From Branchiostoma floridae (lineage: Eukaryota; Chordata; Leptocardii; Amphioxiformes; Branchiostomatidae), in contig NC_049992.1 of assembly GCF_000003815.2 (NCBI RefSeq), positions 5,282,481-5,346,480 on the forward strand: 64,000 bases of DNA, in the 5' to 3' direction. Position numbers and translations under genes: made by a program. Shown here in pieces: positions 44,001-54,993 of this stretch. Within the stretch, counting starts at the first letter, position 1. Each line of letters starts with the position of its first letter. The notes beneath the pieces are model-generated. The model was not told the DNA's origin, searched no databases, and saw nothing but the letters and a program-made list of their open reading frames with translations.

Positions 44001-45861
44001 TAGAAGAAGCATTCGTGTGTCTTTCCAAAAATCCAACTCTTTCAATAATTTTGCAACACTAAATTAAAAGTTTAGACTCTTCGAACTTTTTGAAATTTTG
44101 AAAAGGACAGTAATCAAATACGAGCGATCGCTGTTGTTGTTTATATCCGGGATATTGGACGGTTGTTGCCTACCAGGACGTCAGTAGATTGGATCAAAAA
44201 TTGATATTCAAATTAGTGGCTCAAATTACTGTTTAATATGTAAATCAATCTTTTGCCAAACACCTGCTTTTTGCCTACCACTGCGTCACCGTGACATCAT
44301 CGTGATCGCTCGTATTTTATCATTTTACATACATTCATCAAATTTCACACCATTTTTACCTGTGAAGACCACGTCGCCACCCTCAAGTGTAGCGCCCATG
44401 TTGCGTATCCTGTGAACCTCCAGACCCAGGCTTCTCAGGCAAGTTTCAATGCTGTTGAGCTGAAAACAAGTAATAGTCAGGAATGTAAAGGCACAATAAC
44501 CATCATACAAGAAATAGCAACTATCGAAGGCCTTTTAATGCAAAAACTAAGTAAATAAAGAAACAAAACGTACTACGCCTTGCTCGGTCGTTCATTCGGT
44601 GGTTATGGGAATCAGAATGCCATGAATTATGGCACCGTATGCACCTCAGGAATTAATTTACAATAAAGTTCCATTCTTTTATTTCTATTCAAAATGTTTC
44701 TCACCTCTTTTCTTCGGGCCATTCCCTCCGGCCTGGTGACCAGCGCCCTGTTACCGACCACCACACAGGTGTCCTCCACAAACGGACAGTCCGGAGTGGA
44801 CTCGTCCGCCGGTAGAACGGTCACGTCCAGTCCCAGGTCCCGCAGGGTCCGCACGTACCGGGCGTGCTGCCGCCGCGCTCTGCGGAGGTTGATCGGGTCT
44901 TCCCTGTCATGGTCGCTGTAGTAAAACTCCTCTCCGCCCAAAAACCACGAACAGCAGTCCACCTATAAAGTCAAATTGTAACATCATGTCGGCCATACAG
45001 GATTATAATCTCTACCAGACTCCCGCCTGGCTGAATAGAAATTAGAACTTTGGCCAAGTTAGGAATAAAAGCCTAGTAGAAGTTAATTAGCCTAGGAGTA
45101 TTGAACGGCCTGCAAATAACTCCTATGGCCGACCAACTCCCTTAGCATACTATTGACACTATCTGTCCAATTTCTACTATTAGACCACCGATTCGCTGAG
45201 CCTGGTGGAGGCTAACAGGATTACATAACATGTACAAATTGTTTTAAGTTCAGGTACTATTCTTTGCTTTATCTACTAGTAGGTGGGGTCGACTGACGCA
45301 CATTATGTATTTACATGTCTGTATATACTTATTCAATTATTTACTTATTGTATTCCTGTCTAATATATTATTTTCAACATTTGTATAAGTGGCGGCGCTA
45401 CAATAAATTGCTTACAATTACTTGAGTCCGCCGTCACTTCTTCTTCGTACCTTTATTGGTACTATTTCATGTATTTTTCAATGTCTAGATGCTAGAAATC
45501 CCACCAATGATTGTAAAATACCATTTTCATCCCACACTTTGCAGCATTGTATTAAGTAGAATAGCCTTATAGTCACAATCACCTGTAGTCATGTATCAGT
45601 AGATGCCATGTTTCGTACTTCGTACAATTGTTGCGCAATAAAGTTATCCTAAGTCTTTTTCAATTTCGAAAAACAATAGTCCACCTCATACTGCTGAATG
45701 GCCTCCGACCGGTGCCGTATAGAGCTGGGGATCTGGCGGACGATGGCCCGTGTGTAGGTCGGGAACGTCTCTCGTGTCACCGGTTCTTTGAGTGGAGGTG
45801 TGGGTCGATTGGTGCTGCCCCTGCCTACCTCGTACTCGTGACCGCTCTCCGATTGCCCCAT
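41030..45861 (-). CDS. DDAH: Dimethylarginine dimethylaminohydrolase (DDAH), 320 aa
   Basis: DDAH hydrolyses asymmetric methylarginines to citrulline and methylamines, relieving inhibition of nitric-oxide synthase. Six exons: 45861-45685, 44962-44705, 44459-44360, 42694-42498, 42072-41944 and 41131-41030 (TGA). Phases agree at every join. Family landmarks: LPADESTPDCPFVED (Glu122/Asp123), LVTRPEGMARRKE, GATLEGGDVVFTG, TEFFVGDSTQSNWLG, EFHLK (His218, the catalytic His) and the C-terminal SCCSVLF holding the nucleophilic Cys. The protein is about 35 residues longer than mammalian DDAH, mainly at the N-terminus and around residues 60-75. It starts MGQSES, an N-myristoylation-type motif. Exon 1's donor (gag/gtggac) is unusual, and 41793-41861 is a partial downstream duplicate of exon 5. 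The second assembly gap lies in intron 3. Confidence 0.92.
41793..42001 (-). repeat. Partial tandem duplication of DDAH exon 5
   Basis: The 3' half of exon 5 plus its donor (41933-42001) is repeated almost exactly at 41793-41861, a 140-bp period. The downstream copy lacks the 5' half and acceptor of the exon, so it should not be spliced in alone. Confidence 0.85.
42150..42340. repeat. Dispersed repeat copy in DDAH intron
   Basis: Contains gctaggggcccaaaatctaa, cgtttcaaggtct, caagacctacccatgtatac and a degenerate aca/caaacac tail. It shares cccaaaatctaatcgttt and aaggcctaccca strings with the copy at 43030-43090. Confidence 0.7.
42770..43510. repeat. Dispersed repeat interrupted by TTTA-rich expansion
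   Basis: The left part (42779-43090) has caataaaaattattgccatg, cgtcgaccccttcttgag, aacaagccgctggg and ctagggggcccaaaatct. A 340-bp T-rich (ttta/tttat)n tract (43095-43440) follows. The repeat resumes (atccatccaggcgttctcaa, gttatggtgg) and ends in cacacacacacat at 43507. Confidence 0.7.
43888..43987. other. Assembly gap (100 N)
   Basis: Exactly 100 N within intron 3 of the DDAH gene; the coding exons on both sides join in phase without needing hidden sequence. Confidence 0.99.
45006..45214. mobile_element. 209-bp MITE with perfect 9-bp target duplication
   Basis: Termini taatctctaccag and ctggtggaggcta are inverted complements with small differences. Acaggatta lies at 44997-45005 and again at 45215-45223. 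The right-hand interior (ctcccttagc.tactat, tccaatttctac.attagacc) matches the right end of the 1.7 kb element at 2380-2430, so this is an internally deleted relative. It sits in DDAH intron 1. Confidence 0.88.
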
Positions 45862-45869
45862 TCAGGTTT

Positions 45870-47170
45870 TTGAAACAGTCTGTTTAAGCACGATTTCTGC
45901 ACTGTAAATATAGATTATTGAACGATTTGATAAACTTTTTCCCTCGACAATCGACATCGTGAATTCTGTCGGGGACTTGTATTGCATAGATCAAGTAGGA
46001 GTTTCGTAATCGGTCTCTACAAAGCTTGCTGTTGGAAAGGAATACAATGAAGAATAAATACTATTGCTATATATCTATATATCCAGCCTATGTATGTATT
46101 CGTATGCTTCTTGTGACTAATTCTGTCTCGTGCTCCGAGGAAAACTGCGAGAAATGCTGTAAACAAACGTACCTGTACACGATAACTTGTCCAGACAAAA
46201 TTAGACTACTCGTCCGACAAGTCTTTGCGTAATATCTGAGATGGTGCTGCGCTGACCTACTATACGTACAAGGAACCATTACTTTCGATTTTCCAAGCTA
46301 GAAATCATATTCTACTTCCTCAATTCTTTCGGTTATGTTGCAGACATTTAGCTGAGTTACAAACGTTGATGAGCAGATCTTCGTTGTATACACAATCACC
46401 TTAGCTTACAACAGAAACAATAAGTAAGGGTAAAGGACAGGTGTTACGTAATACGTAACCCTATTTTTTTGTTTACCGTAAACCTGTTACAAAATCAATG
46501 AAAATAACACATTATGGTCAGAATTAAAACTTAGTCCCAATTGTCACACTTTGAATCTGTACATACTAGCATACATTAGCTTGTGTGGTTTAATGTACTA
46601 GTAGTAAGATAATACGTTACTACTACACTTAGTACTAGTTTTTTTCACTCATTCATTCATTGAATTAAAAGGTTAAAGAAAACGTTTGCATGTGCAGGCT
46701 TTATTCGATTAAAGAATTCTAATGTATGCGTAATGTATTCAGGTTTTTTTTATCGGGCAATATCAAACTTGTACGTATGTTACTGTAAGAAAAGTATGAG
46801 TAAGAATGAAGTCCGAAAACAATGGCATCTTTCTATCTAACGCACGTACCTGAACACCGATAAATCTCACAACCAAATTAGAGTACTTGTATGTAAATAA
46901 TAATGAATTCATGGGACGTTCTTGGTTTTCAGGTTGGTATCAAATTATATTTAATATCATATCTTCACCACTCAACTGACTTTTTTTTCACCGTATGTCG
47001 TATCAAAGAAACATTTAGTAAGAAGGCTTTAAATGAATCTTAAATAAGTAAACTAAACTTAGCACAAGCCATCAGCAATCGATTAGTCGCGAAATGTTTA
47101 GCTACAGCGAAGGCGACATCTTTGTACTCCATGGATTCTTCAGAAGAATCTGAAGGGCCACTTGCACCTT
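45870..47170. other. Intergenic between DDAH and LRR-Ig gene
   Basis: No exon is recognised. The last 70 bp before 47175 match the 3' flank of the plus-strand LRR-Ig gene (gttgaaaggtg, cccttcagattctt) and are probably shared 3' UTR. Confidence 0.4.
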
Positions 47171-47174
47171 TCAA

Positions 47175-50100
47175 CTATGTCTTTACCACATGCAGAGCCA
47201 CCTCCTTCCTAGCCTTGCCTCTGTAGTTGACAGCGGTACAAGTGTACACCCCTGTGTCCTCCTCCCTCGTCTCTGTCACCACCAGGGTACCGCTGCCCAG
47301 TACCTCCATCCTGGGGAACCCCGACTCCACAGCCAACATGGCTCCGGTCGGGGTGGTCCAGAAAAACTCGGCTTCAGGACAGCCTGAGATCTTACACTTC
47401 AACATGGCGATCTGGCCTTCGTGAACGGAGGTGTCGCTCCCGCTGGTGTCGATAGATGGCGCTTCCTCGTGTTGGCAGTCGCACGTCAGGTTGGCGAGGG
47501 GGACGTCATTAAGGTCCGTGCCCTGTAGACTTGGTGGACTGGCGCAAGTCACGTCAACAAATGGAGGGTTAACTCTCTCACGAAGCCACGTGGCAAAACC
47601 CTTCAGCTGACAGTCACAGTGGAAGGGATCGTCATAGAGAATCAGCGCCGTCAAGTTAGGAAGTTTGTCCACAACATTGGCGGGGAGGAAGTGCAAAGGG
47701 TTTCCTGAATCAAGCTGCAGTCTGGTGATGTTGGGGAAAGATTCGGCAGTGAAAGCACCCTCCTCTACCACTCGGATGTGTCCGTGTGAGATGTCGAGTT
47801 CGGTAGAGTGCTTAAAAGGTGTCGGGAAGGACTCAGGCCCGAGATAGACGAACGGGTTTCCGTCCAGACTTTGGTACAAAAGCACGGGTAGGCTAGCCAC
47901 GGATGGAGCCACGTGCGCCATGTTAGTAAAGTTGTTATAGGTTAAGTCAACAGAAATGAGCTTGTCCAATCCAAGGAAAGTATCCGGGGCCACGTAGCTG
48001 AGCTGATTGTAGGACAGATCCAGCCACCATAGCTGTGTCAGGGGGTGGAAGAGAGATGGGTCGATGGATGTCAGGTTGTTGTGATGGAGGTAGAGCATTG
48101 TTATGGTCGGAGTGCATTGAAAAGTGGTAGGTGCGATGGAAAGTAGCCCGTTGTATGATAGATACACATCACCCAGGGTGTCGGAGCCACACAGTGCCTT
48201 CGGGTCGAAAGTTCCGGCCGATTGTAGGCAGCCAATGTTGTTCAGGTATAAGTTTTTGAGGCTGTGTGTTAAGGATAATCATGGTTATTTGTGATATGTC
48301 AGGAATGACTTGTTTGGCTGTAACTTTTACGTATGTCTAAGACCATAACTCATGATATGATTATATTGATGACATCCATGCTATTTTTGGCCGTTTAAAA
48401 AAAACAACCTTTTTAGCCATACTGCAAATCGTACAAAGCAGTTGTAAACTGATGACGTATATGCACGCAAAAACATGTAGAAAACCAAGTACTAATTGTC
48501 ATAGAATGCCAAAGTCAATTTTAAGGTCAAAGAAAAAAGTGAAAGAAAAAATGAAGAACCTATTTAATAGCTTCTTCATTTTTTCTTTCACTTTTTTCTT
48601 TTTATATTTCTTTTATATATCAAACTCTCTTTATCTGTCCCCATTTTGATCTTCTTGATCACGTAGAATTCATAATGAGCATATCGTTATTGTGGCCAAA
48701 CTTTAATGACTAAGCAGGGGTTCACAGAGGATGTCATCCATATAATCAAATCAACATGTCCTGAAGTATGTAACAGTTACAAGTCTACCCGTATCTATCC
48801 TATTAGAATTTTGAATAATTCGTGACACCACTATGTGAATGTCAAGATACACTACCTGTGCAAAACAGAGAACTGTCCAGGTCCCAAAGCTTCTTGGATC
48901 GGGTTGTTGCCCAATGACAGGGTCTGAAGTGGGCTGGCACTTTTCAGGTTACCGGGGAACTTCTTCAGTTTGTTGGAGTCCATGGAAAGATACCCCAGGG
49001 AGTTCAGGCCTGCAAGGGATATCTCCTGTATCTGGTTCGATTGCAAATACAGAGTTCTAAGGTTGTTTAGATCTTCGAAAGCGCCATCTTCAACTTCAAC
49101 AATTACATTGGAGCTGAGGTCCAAAGAGTTCAGGGCAGGGAGCCCGACGAATGTTGTATTACGGATGACCGAGATTTTGTTACCTCCCAGAGAGATGGAC
49201 TCAAGTTTAGGCAAGTTGTGAAAGTTAGTGTCAATGTTCGTGATCCGGTTACCATCCAGAGACAGCGACTGAAGGTGTTGTAGGACATAGAAGGCACCCA
49301 CATCTATGCTTTCAATGTCGTTTGCGCTCAGGTATAAGTTCTGCAGGTTCGGCGTGTCCATGAAAACATGGTTGTCAAGGGTGACGATGTTGTTACCGGA
49401 AACATCCAGCGATTTCAGCTTCCTGGAGCCTTCAAAGATCGGCCCGGAGAGAGACGAGATTCTATTGGAGGGGAGATAGACTGACGTCAGTTGTGGCATT
49501 CCGCCGAACGCCCCTTCCTCAAGCTCTGTAATGTCGTTGAAAAACAGCTGAATCTCTTCCAAAGACGGATGATCGGTAAACAGGCCACGTTGGATCAGCT
49601 CTAACTTAGAGTTATGGGCGTCGAATCGGGTTAGGGCTTTCAGGTTGCTGAAGAGGCCTGTCGGCAGCTTGGTGAAGGAGTTGTTGTAGAGTCCGAGTGA
49701 CGTCAGAGTCGGTAAGTTGTCAAATGTATCAACTTCCACCATGGTGAGGTTGACGTTCCACCAGACTCTTAGTTCTTTGAGTTTCGGCATATCGACAAAA
49801 TCGCCTTTTCGAAGCATTGTTATGGGGGTGAAGCCTGCAGAAATGATATGAGATTATTATGATACTGTAATGATTAGCCGCATTGCCTCATGGAGTATAA
49901 TTGCAGAATCGTACGCCGTATTTTATTTCGCTGCTTTAATGCCCAGTTTTATCTGTTGTTTTATTGGTTGCATAATACATGTATACAATATAAAATTAGA
50001 ATAATGCAACACGTAAAAGAAACACTGTTTTTTTATATTTTTATTGCCAAAATCATTTATTACAATAGATGCTAAAGAGATCTTAAAATACCGTTGTACA

Positions 50101-50416
50101 AATTTGTTCTTTCTGAACATGTACATAAAATGTTTGCTTAAATGAATACGGGTTTTATAAGCACACATTGGTCTGCTTTTGACTATGTCATATCAATAAT
50201 CATGATATAGAAAATATACATACTGATATCAAATACGGTGACGTTTTTTGGAACATCCCTCGGAATAGCAGTGATATTGGGACCCCTGCACGACACCGAG
50301 TAGCCGTCCTTCTCAAGGTCGAAGCAGAAGCAGGACTTTGGACAGGCGCCTGACGTGTGGAGGTGGTAACCCATACAGAGCAGCACTGCGTACCAACACA
50401 GCCGTGCGGCATACAT
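47175..50416 (-). CDS. Secreted LRR-Ig protein A (751 aa)
   Basis: Exons 50416-50224, 49834-48856 and 48261-47175 (193, 979 and 1087 bp) join in phases 1 and 2. Exon 1 starts at ATG 50416, just after an acceptor (ttttcag). It encodes a signal peptide (YAVLLCMGYHLHTSG), then an LRRNT cap (ACPKSCFCFDLEKDG). Exon 2 is a long run of about a dozen LRRs (LTSLGLYNNSFTKLPTGLF-type). Exon 3 adds more LRRs, an LRRCT cap (DDPFHCDCQLKGFATWL) and one I-set-like Ig domain (DTGVYTC before the final strand), ending at HVVKT. No TM or GPI signal is seen, so the product is probably secreted. Secreted LRR-Ig proteins are numerous in lancelets and some bind microbes; the ligand here is unknown. It is divergent from, and paralogous to, the gene at 51756. 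Confidence 0.9.
48529..48601. repeat. Perfect 30-bp hairpin in LRR-Ig A intron 2
   Basis: Arms 48529-48558 and 48572-48601 (aaagaaaaaagtgaaag... and its complement) pair without mismatch around a 13-nt loop (cctatttaatagc). The purine/pyrimidine bias is strong. Confidence 0.92.
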
Positions 50417-51755
50417 GGTTGTTCTGAAAATAGACACACAATCAATTGAAGTCATGCAGAGTTTGTTTAATCGCTGTCTTTTATTGGCCATTGACCCCTA
50501 TAATGTTGCAGAACTGATCTGCCGGCATCGTCGTTTTTATTTTACTAAATTGGATTGGCATTATCACTGACTTTATGGTGGGAATATCATTTTAAACGTA
50601 TAGGTATGACTAAAATATAATAGACCATACACAGCGTAAAAGAGATCCGTTTTATCGATTAAAATCGTTGAGCGCTTTGTCAAATTGCTCGGCCACAGCG
50701 ATGTCGCCAGCGTACCGCAGCTATAGCGATATACACGGTTAAATGAGATCAGAATTGGAATATCTGCATTTGTCTTCTTAAAAAAACAATACTGCAACTT
50801 GCAAAACTATAAGCACGGTTAACTTACAGTTACCTTATTATTAAGAATAGAAAATAATGTGTACTCAGCAATATTAATATACTCAAGCCGTCTAAATAGC
50901 AAAAAAAATCGTATCTTACTAATAGTTCTTCCCCTGCAGTCAAACGTACTCTCACTGATACCTGGATGACATTTGACCCTTGGCACGTACAGGCGTCTGC
51001 TGACTGGCGCATGACAGAGGTTAAGCAAGGTCATTGACACACGCGTTCAACTTGGTAGTATTAGCACAGCTTCATCCATAACTTACATAGGACCTGTTAA
51101 AACTCCAAACAGGATTTGATTGTTGATTACCTTTCCTTACTAATGCCCTAATGCCGACAGATTTGAAAAACATTTACACTAACACCTTATGTACATACGA
51201 GTATCAAAGGTCACCCAGGCACTGTGCTGACACAAGTGTTTGGTGAAATGGAACGGTAAGCCCGACATTTTATCAAAAAAGTTTCGAACATAAAGATTCT
51301 GTAAGCTTAACTTTACTAGATACCAAATTATAGATTTTATACCAGTAAGAAATGTAAATTCAAGTAACGTCTAGTTTATTTTACTTATTGTATATATACA
51401 TTGTATTTACAATCTAGCACCATTGCGTACAACCACAATTTAGGGGGCGTGACTGGTGGGTATTGTTACTAGTATGTTTTTTTTTCAAAGACGTACATTG
51501 CATTAATAGAACAACTTTTACTAGAAGGTATGGCAGGAGGCGTTGTTGTTAGAATTTTATATGGGAAGCCTGTATGCTAGGGTTTAACGTACAACGAAGT
51601 AGTTTGTATAGAGATAAACAATGCTTGTAATGCAGACTGTATAATCGTTCCATGCGCATATTTGGTAGCTATTTACCATTTTTCTTACACAACATGGTGG
51701 TGGGAAAAGGATTATGCATGCTGATCGTTTTGTTTCTGTGTTGTAAAGTGCAACA
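50417..51755. promoter_or_regulatory. Shared divergent 5' region of the LRR-Ig pair
   Basis: The two start codons point away from each other and lie 1.34 kb apart, so the promoters share this stretch. Gene A has a 5' UTR acceptor at about 50422 (ttttcag), so its transcription start lies upstream of an unplaced leader exon. No clear TATA box was assigned. An LRRNT-like relic lies at 50930-51030. Confidence 0.4.
50930..51030 (-). pseudogene. LRRNT-like exon relic
   Basis: On the minus strand one frame reads CTCQGSNVIQVS and the next reads STFDCRGRTIS before att/a-gtaaga, a phase-1 donor like those of the LRRNT exons of both neighbours. A frameshift separates the two halves. It may be the remains of a third LRR gene. 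Confidence 0.35.
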
Positions 51756-54700
51756 ATGAAACCTGGAAGGCTGAGTTTTTACTTGGCGGTGTTTGCTGCC
51801 CTGTCGCTGTTCTACTGGACTTCGGCATGCCCGAAGCACTGCGAGTGTTTTGACCTGGAGAAGAACGAGTACTCGGTGTCGTGTCATGGGGCGAACATTA
51901 CTGCCATCCCGAGAGACATCCCCAAGAACACCACTTACATGGATATAAGTAAGACAACTTATCACTGCTTATTACTTTGGTGTTAAGTTGTCATATTAAT
52001 AAAATAACGTTCGCTTAGCTGTGAATTTTTACCTTCAATGACCAAAAATAACGCAAATAGAGCATATGTCAGCTATGTATGTAGTTTATATACTAGATTG
52101 AGTACGCTGCCTAGTAGAGAGAATGATTTGCCGGCCGAGTTTTGCTACCAAAGGGTTTGAGAGGAATGTTAACCTTAGCGTGGACTGACTCTTCTGGTCA
52201 ATTGTTTACCGATGGTCTGGTGGAGGCTTTGTGCTTTCTCATGAATAAATAAAGGTTCAAACAAATGTGTTTTCCACCATATAAATGTGTACCACATATT
52301 CATACATGTTAAATGAATTTATTAGGAATCTTGACATTACATAAATCTTCGGTATAATTTGCCTTACCTCTTCCCTCATAACTTCAATGAAAAGCGGCCC
52401 GCAGGTCGACTTGAGCTTCTCTTTAATACATCTAAGGGTCAAACAAGTAAAAATGATGTTTTGTCCCACCAGGCTTCACACCGATAACCATGCTCAGACG
52501 AGGCGACTTTGTGGACATCCCCAAACTCAAGGAACTCAACGTTTGGTGGAACCTGAATCTGACGATGGTTGAAGTCGGAACGTTCGACAATCTGCCGACC
52601 CTCACGTCGCTTGGGCTGTACAACAACTCGTTCACCAAGCTGCCGCCCGGCCTGTTTGATAAGTTGACGAATCTCACCCACTTTGACGCCCATAACAGTA
52701 AGCTCGAGACCATCCCTCCCGGCCTGTTCACCGACCATCCTTCCCTTAAGGAGATATTTCTGCTTTACAACAATATTGCTCATCTAGACGAGGGAGCATT
52801 TGGCGGCCTGCCACATCTGACAGAAGTGACTCTTGCCTTAAACAGTCTTACGTCTCTTGACAAGTCCGCCTTCGCGGGTTCACGTAAGCTGACGTCACTG
52901 AATTTAGACGGCAACTACATCAGCAGCATTGGCAAAGATGCCTTCTCGGACACACCGAACCTGCAAAACTTAAACCTGAACGATAACAACATCCACACAA
53001 TTGAGGCTGGCGCCTTTTCACCACTTCGCCACCTCCAATCCGTGTCCCTCTCTAGCAATGAGCTTACAAACATTGAAGGCATTTTCCAAAACCTTCTGGA
53101 ACTTGAATCTATTACTTTGGATACAAACAAAATCTCGACAATTCAAAATACCACGTTCGCCAATCTTCCCGGTCTAAGCTCTTTGTCCATCAACTATAAT
53201 AACATCAAAGAAGTAGACGTTGATGCGTTTAAAGACCTTAACGGCCTCCAAACTCTATCCTTGGAAAATAACGAGATTCCAGAGATCTCGTTGGAAGGTC
53301 TGTACTCCCTTATGACTTTGTATCTTGAGTCAAACAAGCTTCAGTATTTTCCAAACAACCTGCAAGACGCCAGCCAACTGCAGACGCTGTCTTTGGAGGA
53401 CAACCCGATCCAGGAGCCCCTGAATGCTGGGCAGTTCTCAGCCCTGTTCAGGTAAGCTTTCGTGTAGCTTACAAGTCTAAATATTACATATCGACCTTTA
53501 AACATAGGTTGTAAATAGTATCGCTATCCAGGCGTGTTGCTAAACGAGTTTTGCATTCCAGTAACCAACGACACATGGGACCGTCAATAAGAAAATTGAT
53601 GTATTTGCAGAAATACAAGTTGAATAGCATTTTAGTCATAATTGTATTAATAAGGACATGAATAATAGCAAGATGGTTGATGTACAGGTAACCAGTTGTA
53701 CAACTTGTTTCATTTAAAGTATACGATAATCATTTGAGTAAGTTATGTGTATTCTTTGAGAAGTGTAAATGTATGTATGTGTTGGCACCAAGCAATATCA
53801 GCTAAGTTTACCATGTAATGCATTACCTGCAATCTCAATAAACCAAACTAAATTAAATACAACGCATTATGTCTTACGCGCGTTGTTCACATCCTATTCT
53901 ATCTAGGCTCTCCAATCTATACCTGTCCAACATTACCTGTCTGAAGGTGGCCGGGACGCTGAACCCCAAGGCTCTGTGTGGTTCCGATGCCCTTGACGAG
54001 GTTTGGCTGTCCTATAACGGCCTCTCCACCATCCCAGCGACAACATTCGCCTGTACGCAAGTGGTGTCTACCCTCTGGTTACAAAATAACAACCTGACCG
54101 AGCTGAGTCCTGGACTGTTCCACGGGCTGACTGAGCTGACCTGGCTGGACCTTTCTTACAACCATCTCAGCCGCCTGGACCCGGACATGTTCACCGGGGT
54201 AGACAAGCTCAGAATCTTAGACCTGACCGGAAACAACTTCACCAACATGGCGCACGTGGCTCCGACTCTGGCTAGTCTTCCTATGCTGGCATCACACGAT
54301 CTAGACAAGAACCCTTTCGTGTACCTCGGCCCTGAGTCCTTCCCGACACCCATGAAGCACGCTACAGCGTTAGATGTATCCGGGGGACATATTCACGTGG
54401 TGGAGGAGGAGACTTTTACAGCCACAACTTTCCCCAACCTCACCAGGCTGTTGATGTATGACGGGAACCCGCTACACTTTGTACCTGCCGATATTCTACA
54501 GGGACTTCACAACCTCTCAGCCTTCATCGCGGATAACGATCCATTCCACTGTGACTGCCAAATGAAGGGTTTCACAACCTGGTTACATAAGCAAGCCAAA
54601 CCCCCTTTCGTCTATGTGTTCTGTGCCAGCCCTCCCAGCCTCCAGGGTAAGAATCTTAACGATGTTTCTCCCGACAACCTGACGTGCGACTGCCAACACG

Positions 54701-54993
54701 AGGAAGCGCCATCTATCGACACCAGCGGGAGCGACACCTCCGTCCACGAAGGCCAGACCGCCATGTTGAAGTGTAAGATCTCAGGCTGTCCTGAAGCCGA
54801 GTTTTTCTGGACCACCCCAACCGGAGCCATGTTGGCTGTGGAGTCGGGGTTCCCCAGGATGGAGGTACTGGGCAGCGGTACCCTGGTGGTGACAGAGGCG
54901 AGGGAGGAGGACACAGGGGTGTACACTTGTACCGCCGTCAACTACAGAGGCAAGGCTAAAAAGGAAGTGGCTCTGCATGTTGTAAAGACATAG
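51756..54993 (+). CDS. Secreted LRR-Ig protein B (751 aa)
   Basis: Exons 51756-51948, 52473-53451 and 53907-54993 have exactly the same lengths (193, 979, 1087 bp) and phases as gene A. Exon 1 gives a signal peptide (FYLAVFAALSLFYWTSA) and an LRRNT cap (CPKHCECFDLEKNEYSVSC). Exon 2 holds about a dozen LRRs starting MLRRGDFVDIPKLKELNVWW. Exon 3 carries further LRRs, an LRRCT cap (NDPFHCDCQMKGFTTWL) and an Ig domain. The C-terminal 105 residues are nearly identical to gene A, while LRR surfaces differ at many variable positions. No TM segment is seen, so it is probably a secreted recognition protein. Intron 1 contains remnants of dispersed repeats near 52090-52440. Confidence 0.9.
52090..52440. 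repeat. Repeat remnants in LRR-Ig B intron 1
   Basis: 52365-52440 (cttccctcataacttcaatg, aaaagcggcccgcaggtcga) resembles 5870-5945. 52117-52230 has ctgcctagtagag and gatggtctggtggaggc ends reminiscent of the ctaccag MITE family. Confidence 0.5.

Noticed and set aside
46026-46280. Short Cys-containing open frames on both strands
   Set aside because: No domain, no splice context, and overlapping frames on both strands suggest chance.
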